Source: Chryseobacterium angstadtii
GTDB lineage: Bacteria > Bacteroidota > Bacteroidia > Flavobacteriales > Weeksellaceae
Length of the DNA stretch: 64,000 nucleotides
Reading direction: 5' to 3'
NCBI RefSeq assembly: GCF_001045465.1
Contig: NZ_LFND01000001.1
Span: 806,001-870,000, forward strand
Translations under genes and position numbers: made by a program
Notes under the pieces: generated by a model
The model's database searches: none
What the model was told of the DNA's origin: nothing
The model's input: only the letters and a program-made list of their open reading frames with translations
Part shown: positions 50,589-57,970 of the stretch, one piece after another
How the letters are laid out: the number at the start of each line of letters is the position of its first letter
How positions within the stretch are numbered: the stretch's first letter is position 1

Positions 50589-51638
50589 TTGAAACTAAAA
50601 CCTTTTCATTTGAGCCCGAAATCAGCAGTAGCCCTCCTCGTTTCTTTTATAGCGTTTGGGGTAAAGGCCCAGGTCGATTCTTCCAAAATCAAATCCTACT
50701 CAGATCAGGTGATGGTCCGGGTAAATTTTGATACCAATATTGAAAAATATGTTTTTACGGAAGGTCCTGAAGATAGTGCAGAAGAAACAATCCTTTCCAT
50801 TAACAACAAGACCAGAGCTTCTTTTTCTATTGATTACAGAATCATAAGTGCTACCGTATCATTTACGCCCAGTTTTCTTCCGGGTAATAATGATAACGAG
50901 CTGAAAGGCAGCAGTTCTTATACTGATTTCAGATTCCGTTTTTTTCCTAAAAGATTCATTCAGACCGTTTATTACAAAAACGTAAAAGGGTTTTATATAG
51001 AAAACATGAAAGACCTCTTTCCGGAATGGAGAGAAGGAAAAGATCCGTATTTCCAGTTTCCGGATCTTAGGGTTCAGAGTTTCGGGGGATCTACAGCGTA
51101 TGTTCTGAAAAAAGATTTCTCTCTGAAAAGCATCTATACACAAGGGGAATGGCAGAAAGAGAGCCGTGGAAGCTGGGTTCCTTTTGTAGATTATGATTTT
51201 TCCGTATTCAGAGACATCCTGGAAGGGCAGAAAAGTAAGGAAAAGCAGTACAGTTTCGGAGCCAATATGGGCTATTTTTACAATTGGGTACTCGGAGCCC
51301 GGAAAAGGGTGAATATTGCTCCCAATGTCTCTCTGGGATTTGGCGGAATGTTCTCCAGCAGCTGGGATATCCGTGGCGACGGAACAAAGTTCAACAAAGA
51401 AAATATGCAGTACCTTACCTTTAGGTTCGCTACGGGGCTTCATATAGGGTACAATACAGACCGGTTTCTGTTCGGAGGAAAATTCAATATGAATGCCTAT
51501 GCCTATAATGAGAAAGAAAACCGGAGCGTACAAAACAACAATATGTTCGGACTGCTTTACATAGGCTACCGTTTTCCTCCTCCAATTGTTGTAAAAAGGA
51601 ATTATGACAAGGTTCAGAAAAAGATCCCCATCTTATAA
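50589..51638 (+). CDS. DUF4421-family secreted protein, TTG start
   Basis: The 349-residue protein begins with a signal peptide (SAVALLVSFIAFGVKAQ). The body is beta-rich with patterns typical of DUF4421 (FSIDYRIISATVSFTPSFLP, KGFYIENMKDLFP, YLTFRFATGLHIGYN), which I read as an outer-membrane barrel. A TTG at 50589 is the only reasonable start; no in-frame ATG precedes the signal. The end (PPIVVKRNYDKVQKKIPIL) is polar. Function unknown. It follows the feo operon by 47 bp but may have its own promoter. Confidence 0.75.
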   Translation: MKLKPFHLSPKSAVALLVSFIAFGVKAQVDSSKIKSYSDQVMVRVNFDTNIEKYVFTEGPEDSAEETILSINNKTRASFSIDYRIISATVSFTPSFLPGNNDNELKGSSSYTDFRFRFFPKRFIQTVYYKNVKGFYIENMKDLFPEWREGKDPYFQFPDLRVQSFGGSTAYVLKKDFSLKSIYTQGEWQKESRGSWVPFVDYDFSVFRDILEGQKSKEKQYSFGANMGYFYNWVLGARKRVNIAPNVSLGFGGMFSSSWDIRGDGTKFNKENMQYLTFRFATGLHIGYNTDRFLFGGKFNMNAYAYNEKENRSVQNNNMFGLLYIGYRFPPPIVVKRNYDKVQKKIPIL

Positions 51639-51697
51639 CTTATTAGGTCTTTTAAGTATATTTGCCCAGAATAAAACCAACTTAAATAAAAAACAGA

Positions 51698-53080
51698 ATG
51701 TCGTTAATAAAATCTATTTCAGGGATCAGAGGGACAATCGGTGGAAAAGTAAATGATAACTTAACACCGCTGGATGTAGTAAAATTTGCATCCGCATTCG
51801 GAACCTGGCTTCAGAATACACAGAATAAAAAAAATTTAACCCTTGTTATAGGTAGAGATGCCAGAATTTCAGGAGAAATGGTTTCTTCGCTGGTAACAGC
51901 TACTTTGCAGGGATTGGGAATCAATGTCGTGGATTTAGGACTTTCTACAACACCAACGGTAGAAATCATGGTGCCTGAACTGAAGGCAGACGGAGGAATT
52001 ATCCTTACTGCATCACACAATCCAAAACAATGGAACGCCCTTAAACTGCTCAACGGAAAAGGAGAATTCATCAGCGGTGATGACGGAGCAAAAGTACTTG
52101 CACTGGCTGAAAGTGAAGATTTCAACTACGCTGAAGTAGACGATCTTGGAAAATATGAAACAAGAGATGACGCTTTTGATATTCATATCCAGCAGATTTT
52201 AGATCTTCCGATGGTAGATGTTGAAGCCATTAAAGCAAAGAATTTCAAGGTAGTTCTCGATGCCGTAAACTCTACAGGAGGAATTGCAATTCCGATGCTG
52301 TTGGAGAAATTGGGTTGCGAAACTATTAAATTATACTGTGAACCGAACGGACAGTTTCCACATAACCCGGAGCCTTTAAAAGAGCATTTGGGAGATATCT
52401 GTGAGCTGGTAAAAAAAGAAAATGCAGATTTGGGAATCGTAGTAGATCCGGATGTAGACAGACTGGCCCTGATTGATGAAAAAGGAGAAATGTTTGGAGA
52501 AGAATATACACTGGTAGCCGTTGCAGATTATCTATTGAAGCATAAAAAAGGAGCCGCTGTATCCAACCTTTCTTCAAGCCGTGCCTTGAGAGATGTGGCC
52601 AGAAGCCATGATTCAGAATATTTTGCAAGTGCGGTAGGAGAAGTAAACGTAGTTAACTTAATGAAAGAGAAAAATGCCGTGATCGGAGGAGAAGGAAACG
52701 GAGGAATTATCTACCCTGATCTTCACTACGGAAGAGATTCTCTGGTAGGAGCAGCCTTGTTTTTAACTCATCTGGCTAAAGAAGGAAAAACAGTTTCCGA
52801 ATTAAGAGCAGGATATCCAGGCTACTTTATGGGGAAAAAGAAAATAGAGCTGACGCCGGAGATTAATGTAGACGATATTTTAGCCAAAATGGAAAAAGAA
52901 TATCAGAATGAAGAAGTTTCTACGGTAGACGGGGTTAAAATAGACTTTGAAAACAATTGGGTTCACCTTAGAAAATCCAATACAGAACCTATTATCAGGA
53001 TTTATACTGAGGCATACACTCAGGAAGAAGCTGATCAGCTGGGAGATGACATCATCGCTAAAATTAAAAGCTTAATTTAA
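51698..53080 (+). CDS. glmM: Phosphoglucosamine mutase
   Basis: GlmM converts glucosamine-6-phosphate to glucosamine-1-phosphate for UDP-GlcNAc and cell-wall synthesis. The 460-residue protein has the N-terminal ISGIRGTIGGKVND, the phosphoserine loop LTASHNPKQWNALKLLN, the metal-binding DPDVDRLALID, the sugar loop GGEGNGGIIYPDL and C-terminal RKSNTEPIIRIYTEA. These and the length are consistent with GlmM or a related phosphomannomutase/phosphoglucomutase; GlmM is more likely from the active-site loop and the usual single copy in this group. A terminator follows. Confidence 0.85.
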   Translation: MSLIKSISGIRGTIGGKVNDNLTPLDVVKFASAFGTWLQNTQNKKNLTLVIGRDARISGEMVSSLVTATLQGLGINVVDLGLSTTPTVEIMVPELKADGGIILTASHNPKQWNALKLLNGKGEFISGDDGAKVLALAESEDFNYAEVDDLGKYETRDDAFDIHIQQILDLPMVDVEAIKAKNFKVVLDAVNSTGGIAIPMLLEKLGCETIKLYCEPNGQFPHNPEPLKEHLGDICELVKKENADLGIVVDPDVDRLALIDEKGEMFGEEYTLVAVADYLLKHKKGAAVSNLSSSRALRDVARSHDSEYFASAVGEVNVVNLMKEKNAVIGGEGNGGIIYPDLHYGRDSLVGAALFLTHLAKEGKTVSELRAGYPGYFMGKKKIELTPEINVDDILAKMEKEYQNEEVSTVDGVKIDFENNWVHLRKSNTEPIIRIYTEAYTQEEADQLGDDIIAKIKSLI

Positions 53081-53089
53081 ATAAAACAG

Positions 53090-53113
53090 GAACGGAACAG
53101 CAATGCTCCGTTC
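53090..53113 (+). terminator. glmM terminator
   Basis: GAACGGA (53090-53096) and TCCGTTC (53107-53113) form a 7-bp stem with a 10-base loop, followed by seven T. Confidence 0.7.
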
Positions 53114-53387
53114 TTTTTTTGTTCAGATTCCTGAAATCCTCAAAATTATAAAGGAAAACAGAATGTTTAAACTATTTAATAACAATTCCTGTTTTTTATC
53201 CACAATCCTTTTATGGGTTTTCTTTTTTTACTATCTTTAAAATAGAAATTTATGAAAAATTAATTCAAAAAAAAGTTGCAACTTTGCATAAACATTTGAA
53301 TGTCAGTTTCAGAAGTTATTATTAATTAATAAAGTTTGCCGAGGTTTGTAAGTATATTCAGACATCAGGCTGACAAAGACGACACTA
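53114..53387. other. Intergenic region upstream of the TPR gene
   Basis: No gene. It contains AAGTTGCAACTTTGCATAAAC around 53274-53294 (TTG, then ACTTTGCA), which looks like a compressed promoter, and the leader of the TPR gene. AT-rich otherwise. Confidence 0.4.
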
Positions 53388-54770
53388 TTGGAAGAGTATT
53401 TTGGAAATGAACTTGTAAAAAAGTTCGAGGAAATGATGGAAAATAATGATGAATTCTATTTCGACACTGAAGAATTAGAAGATATTATTGTTTATTATTT
53501 GGAGCTGGGAGATTTTAATTACGCAGACAATGCTGTTAATTATGGTCTGAAGCTTCATCCTAATTCATTGGATATCAAGATCAAAAGACTTGAAATTCTT
53601 CTGGAATGGGAAGATTATAATACCGCAAAAGAACTTATTGACGAACTGAAAGGTTCATCCATGGAAAACACAGACTTCATGGTCTGCTATGCGAAGTATT
53701 ATTCGAACCTGGGAAACCCCAGAAAAGCCATTGACATTTGCAAAAAAGCCTTAGAACTGAAAGAAGAAGAAAACTTCCTTCACAACTTTATTGCGGATGA
53801 ATATGTAAACTTGGGAGATCCCTTTAACGCTCTTAAACATTACAGAAAAGCTCTGAAAGAAGACCCTACAGACGAATATTCACTGGAAAACTGTATGATC
53901 TGTTTCAGCGACCTGAATAAGAGCGAGGAGGCTATTGCCTTTCTTAATGAATATTTAGATGAATTTGCCTACTCCGAGACCGCATGGTTTGAATACGGGC
54001 AGTTTTATTTCAACAGAAAGAATTTTGAAGAAGCCATCAAAGGGTATGATTATCTTTTGGCCATCAATTCAAGTTCTGTAGGAGTATATGCCAACAAAGC
54101 AGCGTGCTATGAGGCGTTGGGACAATATCAGAAAGCAGTGGAAGTATATGAGGAAATGCTGGAGCTGGAATATACCAAAGCATTTACTTTTTACAAAATA
54201 GGACTATGCTACAAAGCGCAGAAACAGTCGATAATGGCTTTAAATGCGTTTCAGAAATCATTGAGAGAAGACCCGCAGTTTTATCTTGCCATGATGGAGC
54301 AGTCTTATCTGTACGAAGAAATGGGAGGAATGAAAGAAGCGCTTCATTTTGCAAAAGAAGCCACCCAGCTGAATGACAGTAATCTTGACTATCAGAAAAG
54401 ACTGGCATTTCTGTTCATTGATTCCGGAAGATTTGAAGAAAGCCTTACCTGTCTGAAAAAGCTGGTAGACGCAGAACCTTCAAGATTTTATAACTGGTAT
54501 GCCTATTCCGAAGTTTTGATGCTTCTGGGAGAATATGAAGAAGCTGTAACGATTCTGGACAGAGCTATAAAGGTACATGACAGAGCGGAACTCTATTATC
54601 AGCTTAGTAACTGTTATTTCAACCTGAAAAGGCCGGAAAACGGAACAGAATCTCTTCAGAAAGCACTAAGCAAAGATTCATCACTGGCTACGGATATGCA
54701 GAAAAAATATCCTTTCATTAAAGATGAGGTTAAGAAAGTCAAAGCTAAAGTGAAAAAGAAGAATTCTTAA
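53388..54770 (+). CDS. Tetratricopeptide repeat protein
   Basis: A 460-residue cytoplasmic protein made almost entirely of TPR-like helix pairs (about 11, for example NPRKAIDICKKALELKEEEN, FNALKHYRKALKEDPTDEYS, MALNAFQKSLREDPQFY). No signal peptide or membrane span. A TTG at 53388 serves as the start (TTG-GAA-GAG giving MEEYFGNELVKKFEE); no ATG precedes it in frame. The C-terminus is a basic helix (KKVKAKVKKKNS). It probably scaffolds protein complexes; no partner is indicated by the neighbours. Confidence 0.82.
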   Translation: MEEYFGNELVKKFEEMMENNDEFYFDTEELEDIIVYYLELGDFNYADNAVNYGLKLHPNSLDIKIKRLEILLEWEDYNTAKELIDELKGSSMENTDFMVCYAKYYSNLGNPRKAIDICKKALELKEEENFLHNFIADEYVNLGDPFNALKHYRKALKEDPTDEYSLENCMICFSDLNKSEEAIAFLNEYLDEFAYSETAWFEYGQFYFNRKNFEEAIKGYDYLLAINSSSVGVYANKAACYEALGQYQKAVEVYEEMLELEYTKAFTFYKIGLCYKAQKQSIMALNAFQKSLREDPQFYLAMMEQSYLYEEMGGMKEALHFAKEATQLNDSNLDYQKRLAFLFIDSGRFEESLTCLKKLVDAEPSRFYNWYAYSEVLMLLGEYEEAVTILDRAIKVHDRAELYYQLSNCYFNLKRPENGTESLQKALSKDSSLATDMQKKYPFIKDEVKKVKAKVKKKNS

Positions 54771-54987
54771 AAAAGCGGGAAGAGGGAAGCCGGAAGAAAG
54801 AAGTTTCTGAAAGTCTTTAGATCAATGATCTTCCTCATGAGCGGTTTAAGATTCTTAAAAGTTTATCATCAAACAATTCAAATAAATAAATCCTGCAGCA
54901 ATGCAGGATTTTTATTTTTAGTCAAGGTTGAAAGTAATATAGTATCATTCATCAAATTAGTATGTACATGAGCTAAGAGAAAATGCT
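54771..54987. other. Spacer after the TPR gene
   Basis: Non-coding, apart from the terminator at 54888-54911. No other structure seen. Confidence 0.4.
54888..54911 (+). terminator. TPR gene terminator
   Basis: AAATCCTGC (54888-54896) and GCAGGATTT (54903-54911) form a perfect 9-bp stem around AGCAAT, followed by a T-rich run. It lies about 120 bp after the TPR stop. Confidence 0.7.
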
Positions 54988-55150
54988 TTTTTATCGCAAA
55001 GTTTTAATACTATTGCGTTGAACTTTAGGAGGCAAAGAAGGAATCAATGAAATTGATTAGACTAAGCGGACTGTATATCCAGCGGCTTCATCAACGACGT
55101 AGTCGAAGCCTTTGCCATTCTCAAAATGATACACTTCGTCAATGAAGCTT
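54988..55150. repeat. Intergenic repeat related to that at ~21595-21700
   Basis: The stretch has TATCGCAAAG, then TTGCGTTGAA, GGCAAAGAAGGAATCAATGA, AATTGATTAGACTAAGCGGA and CTGTATATCC, followed by GAAGCCTTTGCCATTCTCA. The order 'GCAAAGAA ... GATTA..AGCG ... TGTA ... TTTGCC' also occurs at 21595-21700. It is non-coding and probably a decayed member of a Chryseobacterium-type intergenic family, with no IS gene in the window. Confidence 0.5.
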
Positions 55151-55211
55151 TGCGTCAACAAAGATCCAGAGTAAAATTTTTTGCGGTTCCTCATTGCATA
55201 AAGAGCCGAAT

Positions 55212-56102
55212 TTACTTTTTAACAACGCCGGATTTAGACCTTAAAAAGACAAGCCCGCCAATAATAACTCCTGCTCCCACAAACTGTAAAAAACTCAGTT
55301 TTTCACCATCCAGAAAGCCCCAGATAATAGCAACAATAGGCATCAGCAATGTTACCGTAGAAGCAAAAAGTGGAGTAGATACTTTCAACAATCGATAATT
55401 CAGGGTCATAGCCAATCCGGTTCCGAAAATAGACAGCAGACTTACAAACATCAGCCCCATCATATTATCCTCGTTAAAACTGAAAGTTGAAAAAAATCCG
55501 GTGAAGGCTAAAGCAATAAGAGAAGGGAAAAATAGAACAAACGAGAAAACAAAAGCCGATAAAATCGTAGAAGAAACACTCATGAGCTTAGATTTTACCG
55601 TTGTGGTGCTTAATGCATAACACAAAGTAGCCAATAGTAAAAGCAATATTGGAACTAGCTTAAACTTTCCTCCTTCACCATCTCCTCCGAATGCCAGTAA
55701 ACAGACCCCGGCAAAGCTGATCATCGTTCCCACAATCTGCCTTTTGGTGGTTTCAAATTTCCATACCAAAGCCCCAACTATGATAACGAAGATGGGCATC
55801 ATAGAATTGATGATTCCTGCAATACTGCTGCTTACCTCAGTTTCAGCAATCGGAAACAGAAACATAGGAATGAAATTTCCTGTAAAAGCAGCCAGAATTA
55901 GCCATTTCAGGTGTTTTTTCGGAAACAGTTTATATTTTGAAATCGCAATTGGCATTAAAATAATTCCTGCAATCAGGACTCTCAATGCACCTACCTGATA
56001 AGGGTTGAAATGTTCGAGGGATTTTTTAATTAAAATAAAAGACGATCCCCAGATAATGGTTAATACAATCAGGAGGATCCATTTTTCTTTATCTGCGTTC
56101 AT
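55212..56102 (-). CDS. EamA/DMT-family transporter
   Basis: A 296-residue inner-membrane protein with about ten hydrophobic segments arranged as two EamA repeats: ILLIVLTIIWGSSFILIKKS at the start, then GALRVLIAGIILMPIAI, and a second repeat with MFVSLLSIFGTGLAMTLNYR and STVTLLMPIVAIIWGFLDGE. DMT carriers export or import metabolites such as amino acids; the substrate cannot be read. Its start overlaps the end of aat by 14 bp on the same strand, so the two are an operon. Confidence 0.88.
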   Translation of the reverse strand: MNADKEKWILLIVLTIIWGSSFILIKKSLEHFNPYQVGALRVLIAGIILMPIAISKYKLFPKKHLKWLILAAFTGNFIPMFLFPIAETEVSSSIAGIINSMMPIFVIIVGALVWKFETTKRQIVGTMISFAGVCLLAFGGDGEGGKFKLVPILLLLLATLCYALSTTTVKSKLMSVSSTILSAFVFSFVLFFPSLIALAFTGFFSTFSFNEDNMMGLMFVSLLSIFGTGLAMTLNYRLLKVSTPLFASTVTLLMPIVAIIWGFLDGEKLSFLQFVGAGVIIGGLVFLRSKSGVVKK

Positions 56103-56742
56103 TATTTTTGTGTAAGGTTTTTAAAAATTCTTTTTTAGGAATCATTTTGGCACCCAGGCTTTCCAGGTGTTCGGTATGTGATTGGCAGTCAATGAGATCA
56201 AGCAGATCTTTGTTGTTTTCTACAAAATGAATGAATCCTGCCTTAGAAGCATTGCTTACCTTCGCAAACATACTTTCGCCACAGAAAACATTTCCGATCT
56301 GCAGCCCATAAAATCCGCCCACCAATTCTCCGTTTTGCCATACTTCAATACTTTTTGCCAGTCCGTATTCGTGAAGCTTGATAAAAGATTCCATCAGTTC
56401 ATCGGAAAGCCAGGTCCCTGTCTGCTCTTTTCTGCTTACCTGCTGGCAGTTTCGGATCACTTCTCTGAAGCTTTTGTTCTCAGAAAATGTAAAAATGCCT
56501 TTGTTCAGGATTTTCCGCATGGATTTTGAAACTTTTATTTCATCAGGGTAAAGTACAAATCTCGGATCCGGGCACCACCAGAGTATTTCTTCTCCGGGAT
56601 TATACCAGGGAAAAATTCCCAGCTGATAGGCAAACCAGATGCGTTCTACCGACAGATCGCCGCCAAAAGCAATCAGTCCTTCATGACCTTCGTAAACCTC
56701 AGGATCGGGGAATGAAATTTCGTTTTCGTCTAATCGAACCAT
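56089..56742 (-). CDS. aat: Leucyl/phenylalanyl-tRNA-protein transferase
   Basis: Aat adds Leu or Phe from charged tRNA to proteins with N-terminal Arg or Lys, marking them for the ClpAP N-end rule pathway. The 217-residue protein has the start FPDPEVYEGHEGLIAFGGDL, the FPWYNPGEEILWWCPDPRFV motif (~ residues 44-63), GTWLSDELMESFIKLHEYGL and FCGESMFAKVSNASKAGFIH, which are the family signatures. Length is normal. It overlaps the EamA gene by 14 bp. Confidence 0.95.
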   Translation of the reverse strand: MVRLDENEISFPDPEVYEGHEGLIAFGGDLSVERIWFAYQLGIFPWYNPGEEILWWCPDPRFVLYPDEIKVSKSMRKILNKGIFTFSENKSFREVIRNCQQVSRKEQTGTWLSDELMESFIKLHEYGLAKSIEVWQNGELVGGFYGLQIGNVFCGESMFAKVSNASKAGFIHFVENNKDLLDLIDCQSHTEHLESLGAKMIPKKEFLKTLHKNNERR

Positions 56743-56801
56743 TTTTTAGAAAAAAATCCCACTTGATAAAGCAGGATTTATATAGGATCTTATTCTTTTA
56801 A

Positions 56802-57179
56802 TTAAAAAGGTAAATCATCATCATCGTCTCCCGCAAAAGGGTTCTCATTGGAAACCGGAGCAGCAGATTGGGAAGGAGAAGCCTGGGTTGGCTCAGATCC
56901 GTTATCCATTACTTTTTCAATTTTCCATCCGGTGATAGAATTGAAGTACTTCGTTTCACCTTGTGGAGAAACCCATTCTCTTCCTCTGATATTGATTCCC
57001 ACCTTTACAGTTTCACCTTCTCTCACGTTATCTAATAAACTGATCTTATCAGACAAAAATTCTATGTTTATCGGCTGTGGATACTGTTCTTGGGTTAAAA
57101 TAACCATTTCTCTCTTTTGAAAGCCGCTTGCAAATGTCTGAGCATCAAAAAGTTTCTTTACCGTTCCTTGTAATTCCAT
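56802..57179 (-). CDS. DUF3127 protein, single-stranded DNA-binding-like, acidic C-terminal tail
   Basis: From ATG 57179 (MELQGTVKKLFDAQTFASGF) the product is 125 residues. A start further upstream at 57314 would extend into the tRNA promoter region with non-family residues, so I rejected it. The body looks like an OB-fold (KREMVILTQEQYPQPINIEF, VGINIRGREW, YFNSITGWKIEKV). The last residues NPFAGDDDDDLPF closely match the C-terminal tail of SSB proteins (DDDIPF), which recruits repair proteins. It is probably an SSB-like nucleic acid binder; its role is not known. Confidence 0.85.
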   Translation of the reverse strand: MELQGTVKKLFDAQTFASGFQKREMVILTQEQYPQPINIEFLSDKISLLDNVREGETVKVGINIRGREWVSPQGETKYFNSITGWKIEKVMDNGSEPTQASPSQSAAPVSNENPFAGDDDDDLPF

Positions 57180-57276
57180 ATTGTAATTATTAACGTTGTA
57201 AAAGTAAGAAAATGAAATGTAATAATAGGGGGAGCAGAAAAAAAATGTGTGAATTTTAATTTTTTTCCCCGAAAAG

Positions 57277-57307
57277 TTTGGAGGTAAAGGAAAATGTCCT
57301 ATATTTG
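57277..57307 (+). promoter_or_regulatory. Promoter of the first tRNA cluster
   Basis: TTTG (57277-57280) and TATATTTG (57300-57307) are 19 bp apart: a perfect Bacteroidota promoter, 43 bp before the first tRNA. Confidence 0.75.
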
Positions 57308-57349
57308 CACTCACAAAAACGAAGCAAGATCTTTAAAATAAACAAACCA

Positions 57350-57431
57350 GCGGATGTGGTGTAATTGGTAGCCACGCCAGACTTAGGATCTGGTGCCGTG
57401 AGGCGTGGGGGTTCGAGTCCCTTCATCCGCA
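57350..57431 (+). tRNA. tRNA-Leu (anticodon UAG), copy 1
   Basis: The acceptor GCGGATG pairs with CATCCGC (57424-57430), discriminator A at 57431. The anticodon arm is CCAGA-CTTAGGA-TCTGG, giving TAG, which reads CUA codons. A long variable arm and T-arm with GTTCGAGTC are present. CCA is not encoded. A near-identical copy lies at 57780-57861. Confidence 0.95.
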
Positions 57432-57435
57432 CTAT

Positions 57436-57508
57436 GCGAAAATAGCTCAGCTGGTAGAGCACAACCTTGCCAAGGTTGGGGTCGCGGGTTCGAATCCCGT
57501 TTTTCGCT
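57436..57508 (+). tRNA. tRNA-Gly (anticodon GCC)
   Basis: Acceptor GCGAAAA pairs with TTTTCGC (57501-57507); anticodon arm ACCTT-GCC-AAGGT gives GCC; T-arm with GTTCGAATC. CCA is encoded (57509-57511). It starts 4 bp after tRNA-Leu. Confidence 0.95.
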
Positions 57509-57516
57509 CCACACCA

Positions 57517-57600
57517 GCCCTGGTGGTGGAACTGGTAGACACGCAGGACTTAAAATCCTGTGCCTCTTTTGGCGTGCGGGTTCAAGTCCCGCCCGGGGTA
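57517..57600 (+). tRNA. tRNA-Leu (anticodon UAA)
   Basis: Acceptor GCCCTGG pairs with CCGGGGT (57593-57599, with two G-U pairs), discriminator A at 57600. The anticodon arm AGGA-CTTAAAA-TCCT gives TAA, reading UUA. The variable arm is long as expected for Leu. CCA is not encoded. Confidence 0.93.
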
Positions 57601-57602
57601 CT

Positions 57603-57639
57603 AAAACTCTCTGTAGATTTTTTTTCGACAGAGAGTTTT
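57603..57639 (+). terminator. Terminator of the tRNA cluster
   Basis: AAAACTCTCTGT (57603-57614) and ACAGAGAGTTTT (57628-57639) form a 12-bp stem with T-runs in and after it. A similar hairpin follows the second tRNA-Leu(UAG). Confidence 0.85.
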
Positions 57640-57710
57640 TTAGTTTTTAAAAGGTTTGTAAGACGAAGGTTTCTTTATTCACTTTTTGTGAGTATTTATT
57701 TTTTAGTTCT

Positions 57711-57737
57711 TTTGTAAGGCAAAATGTCTTATATTTG
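57711..57737 (+). promoter_or_regulatory. Promoter of the second tRNA-Leu(UAG)
   Basis: TTTG (57711-57714) and TATATTTG (57730-57737), 15 bp apart, with surrounding bases similar to the first tRNA promoter (AAAATGTC before the -7 box in both). Confidence 0.6.
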
Positions 57738-57779
57738 TAGACGCAGAGCACGATAAGCTCTTAAAAAATTAAAATAACT

Positions 57780-57861
57780 GCGGATGTGGTGTAATTGGTA
57801 GCCACGCCAGACTTAGGATCTGGTGCCGCGAGGCGTGGGGGTTCGAGTCCCTTCATCCGCA
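57780..57861 (+). tRNA. tRNA-Leu (anticodon UAG), copy 2
   Basis: Identical to the copy at 57350-57431 except for one base in the variable arm (GCCGCGAGG instead of GCCGTGAGG). Same anticodon arm CCAGA-CTTAGGA-TCTGG. Confidence 0.95.
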
Positions 57862-57869
57862 CACGCGAA

Positions 57870-57904
57870 AAAAACTCTCTGTAATTCATTTACAGAGAGT
57901 TTTT
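57870..57904 (+). terminator. Terminator after the second tRNA-Leu
   Basis: AAAAACTCTCTGTA (57870-57883) and TACAGAGAGTTTTT (57891-57904) form a perfect 14-bp stem around ATTCATT, followed by more T. It is homologous to the terminator at 57603-57639. Confidence 0.85.
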
Positions 57905-57970
57905 TGTTTTTATACTGAACCTAGTTTTCTCCCTTTTTACAGGAAAAGAGCAGAAGTACTGAATAAACTG

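Noticed and set aside
57350..57861. tRNA-linked integration site (att) for a mobile element
   Set aside because: The duplicated tRNA-Leu copies are 430 bp apart with only tRNA genes between, and there is no integrase gene.
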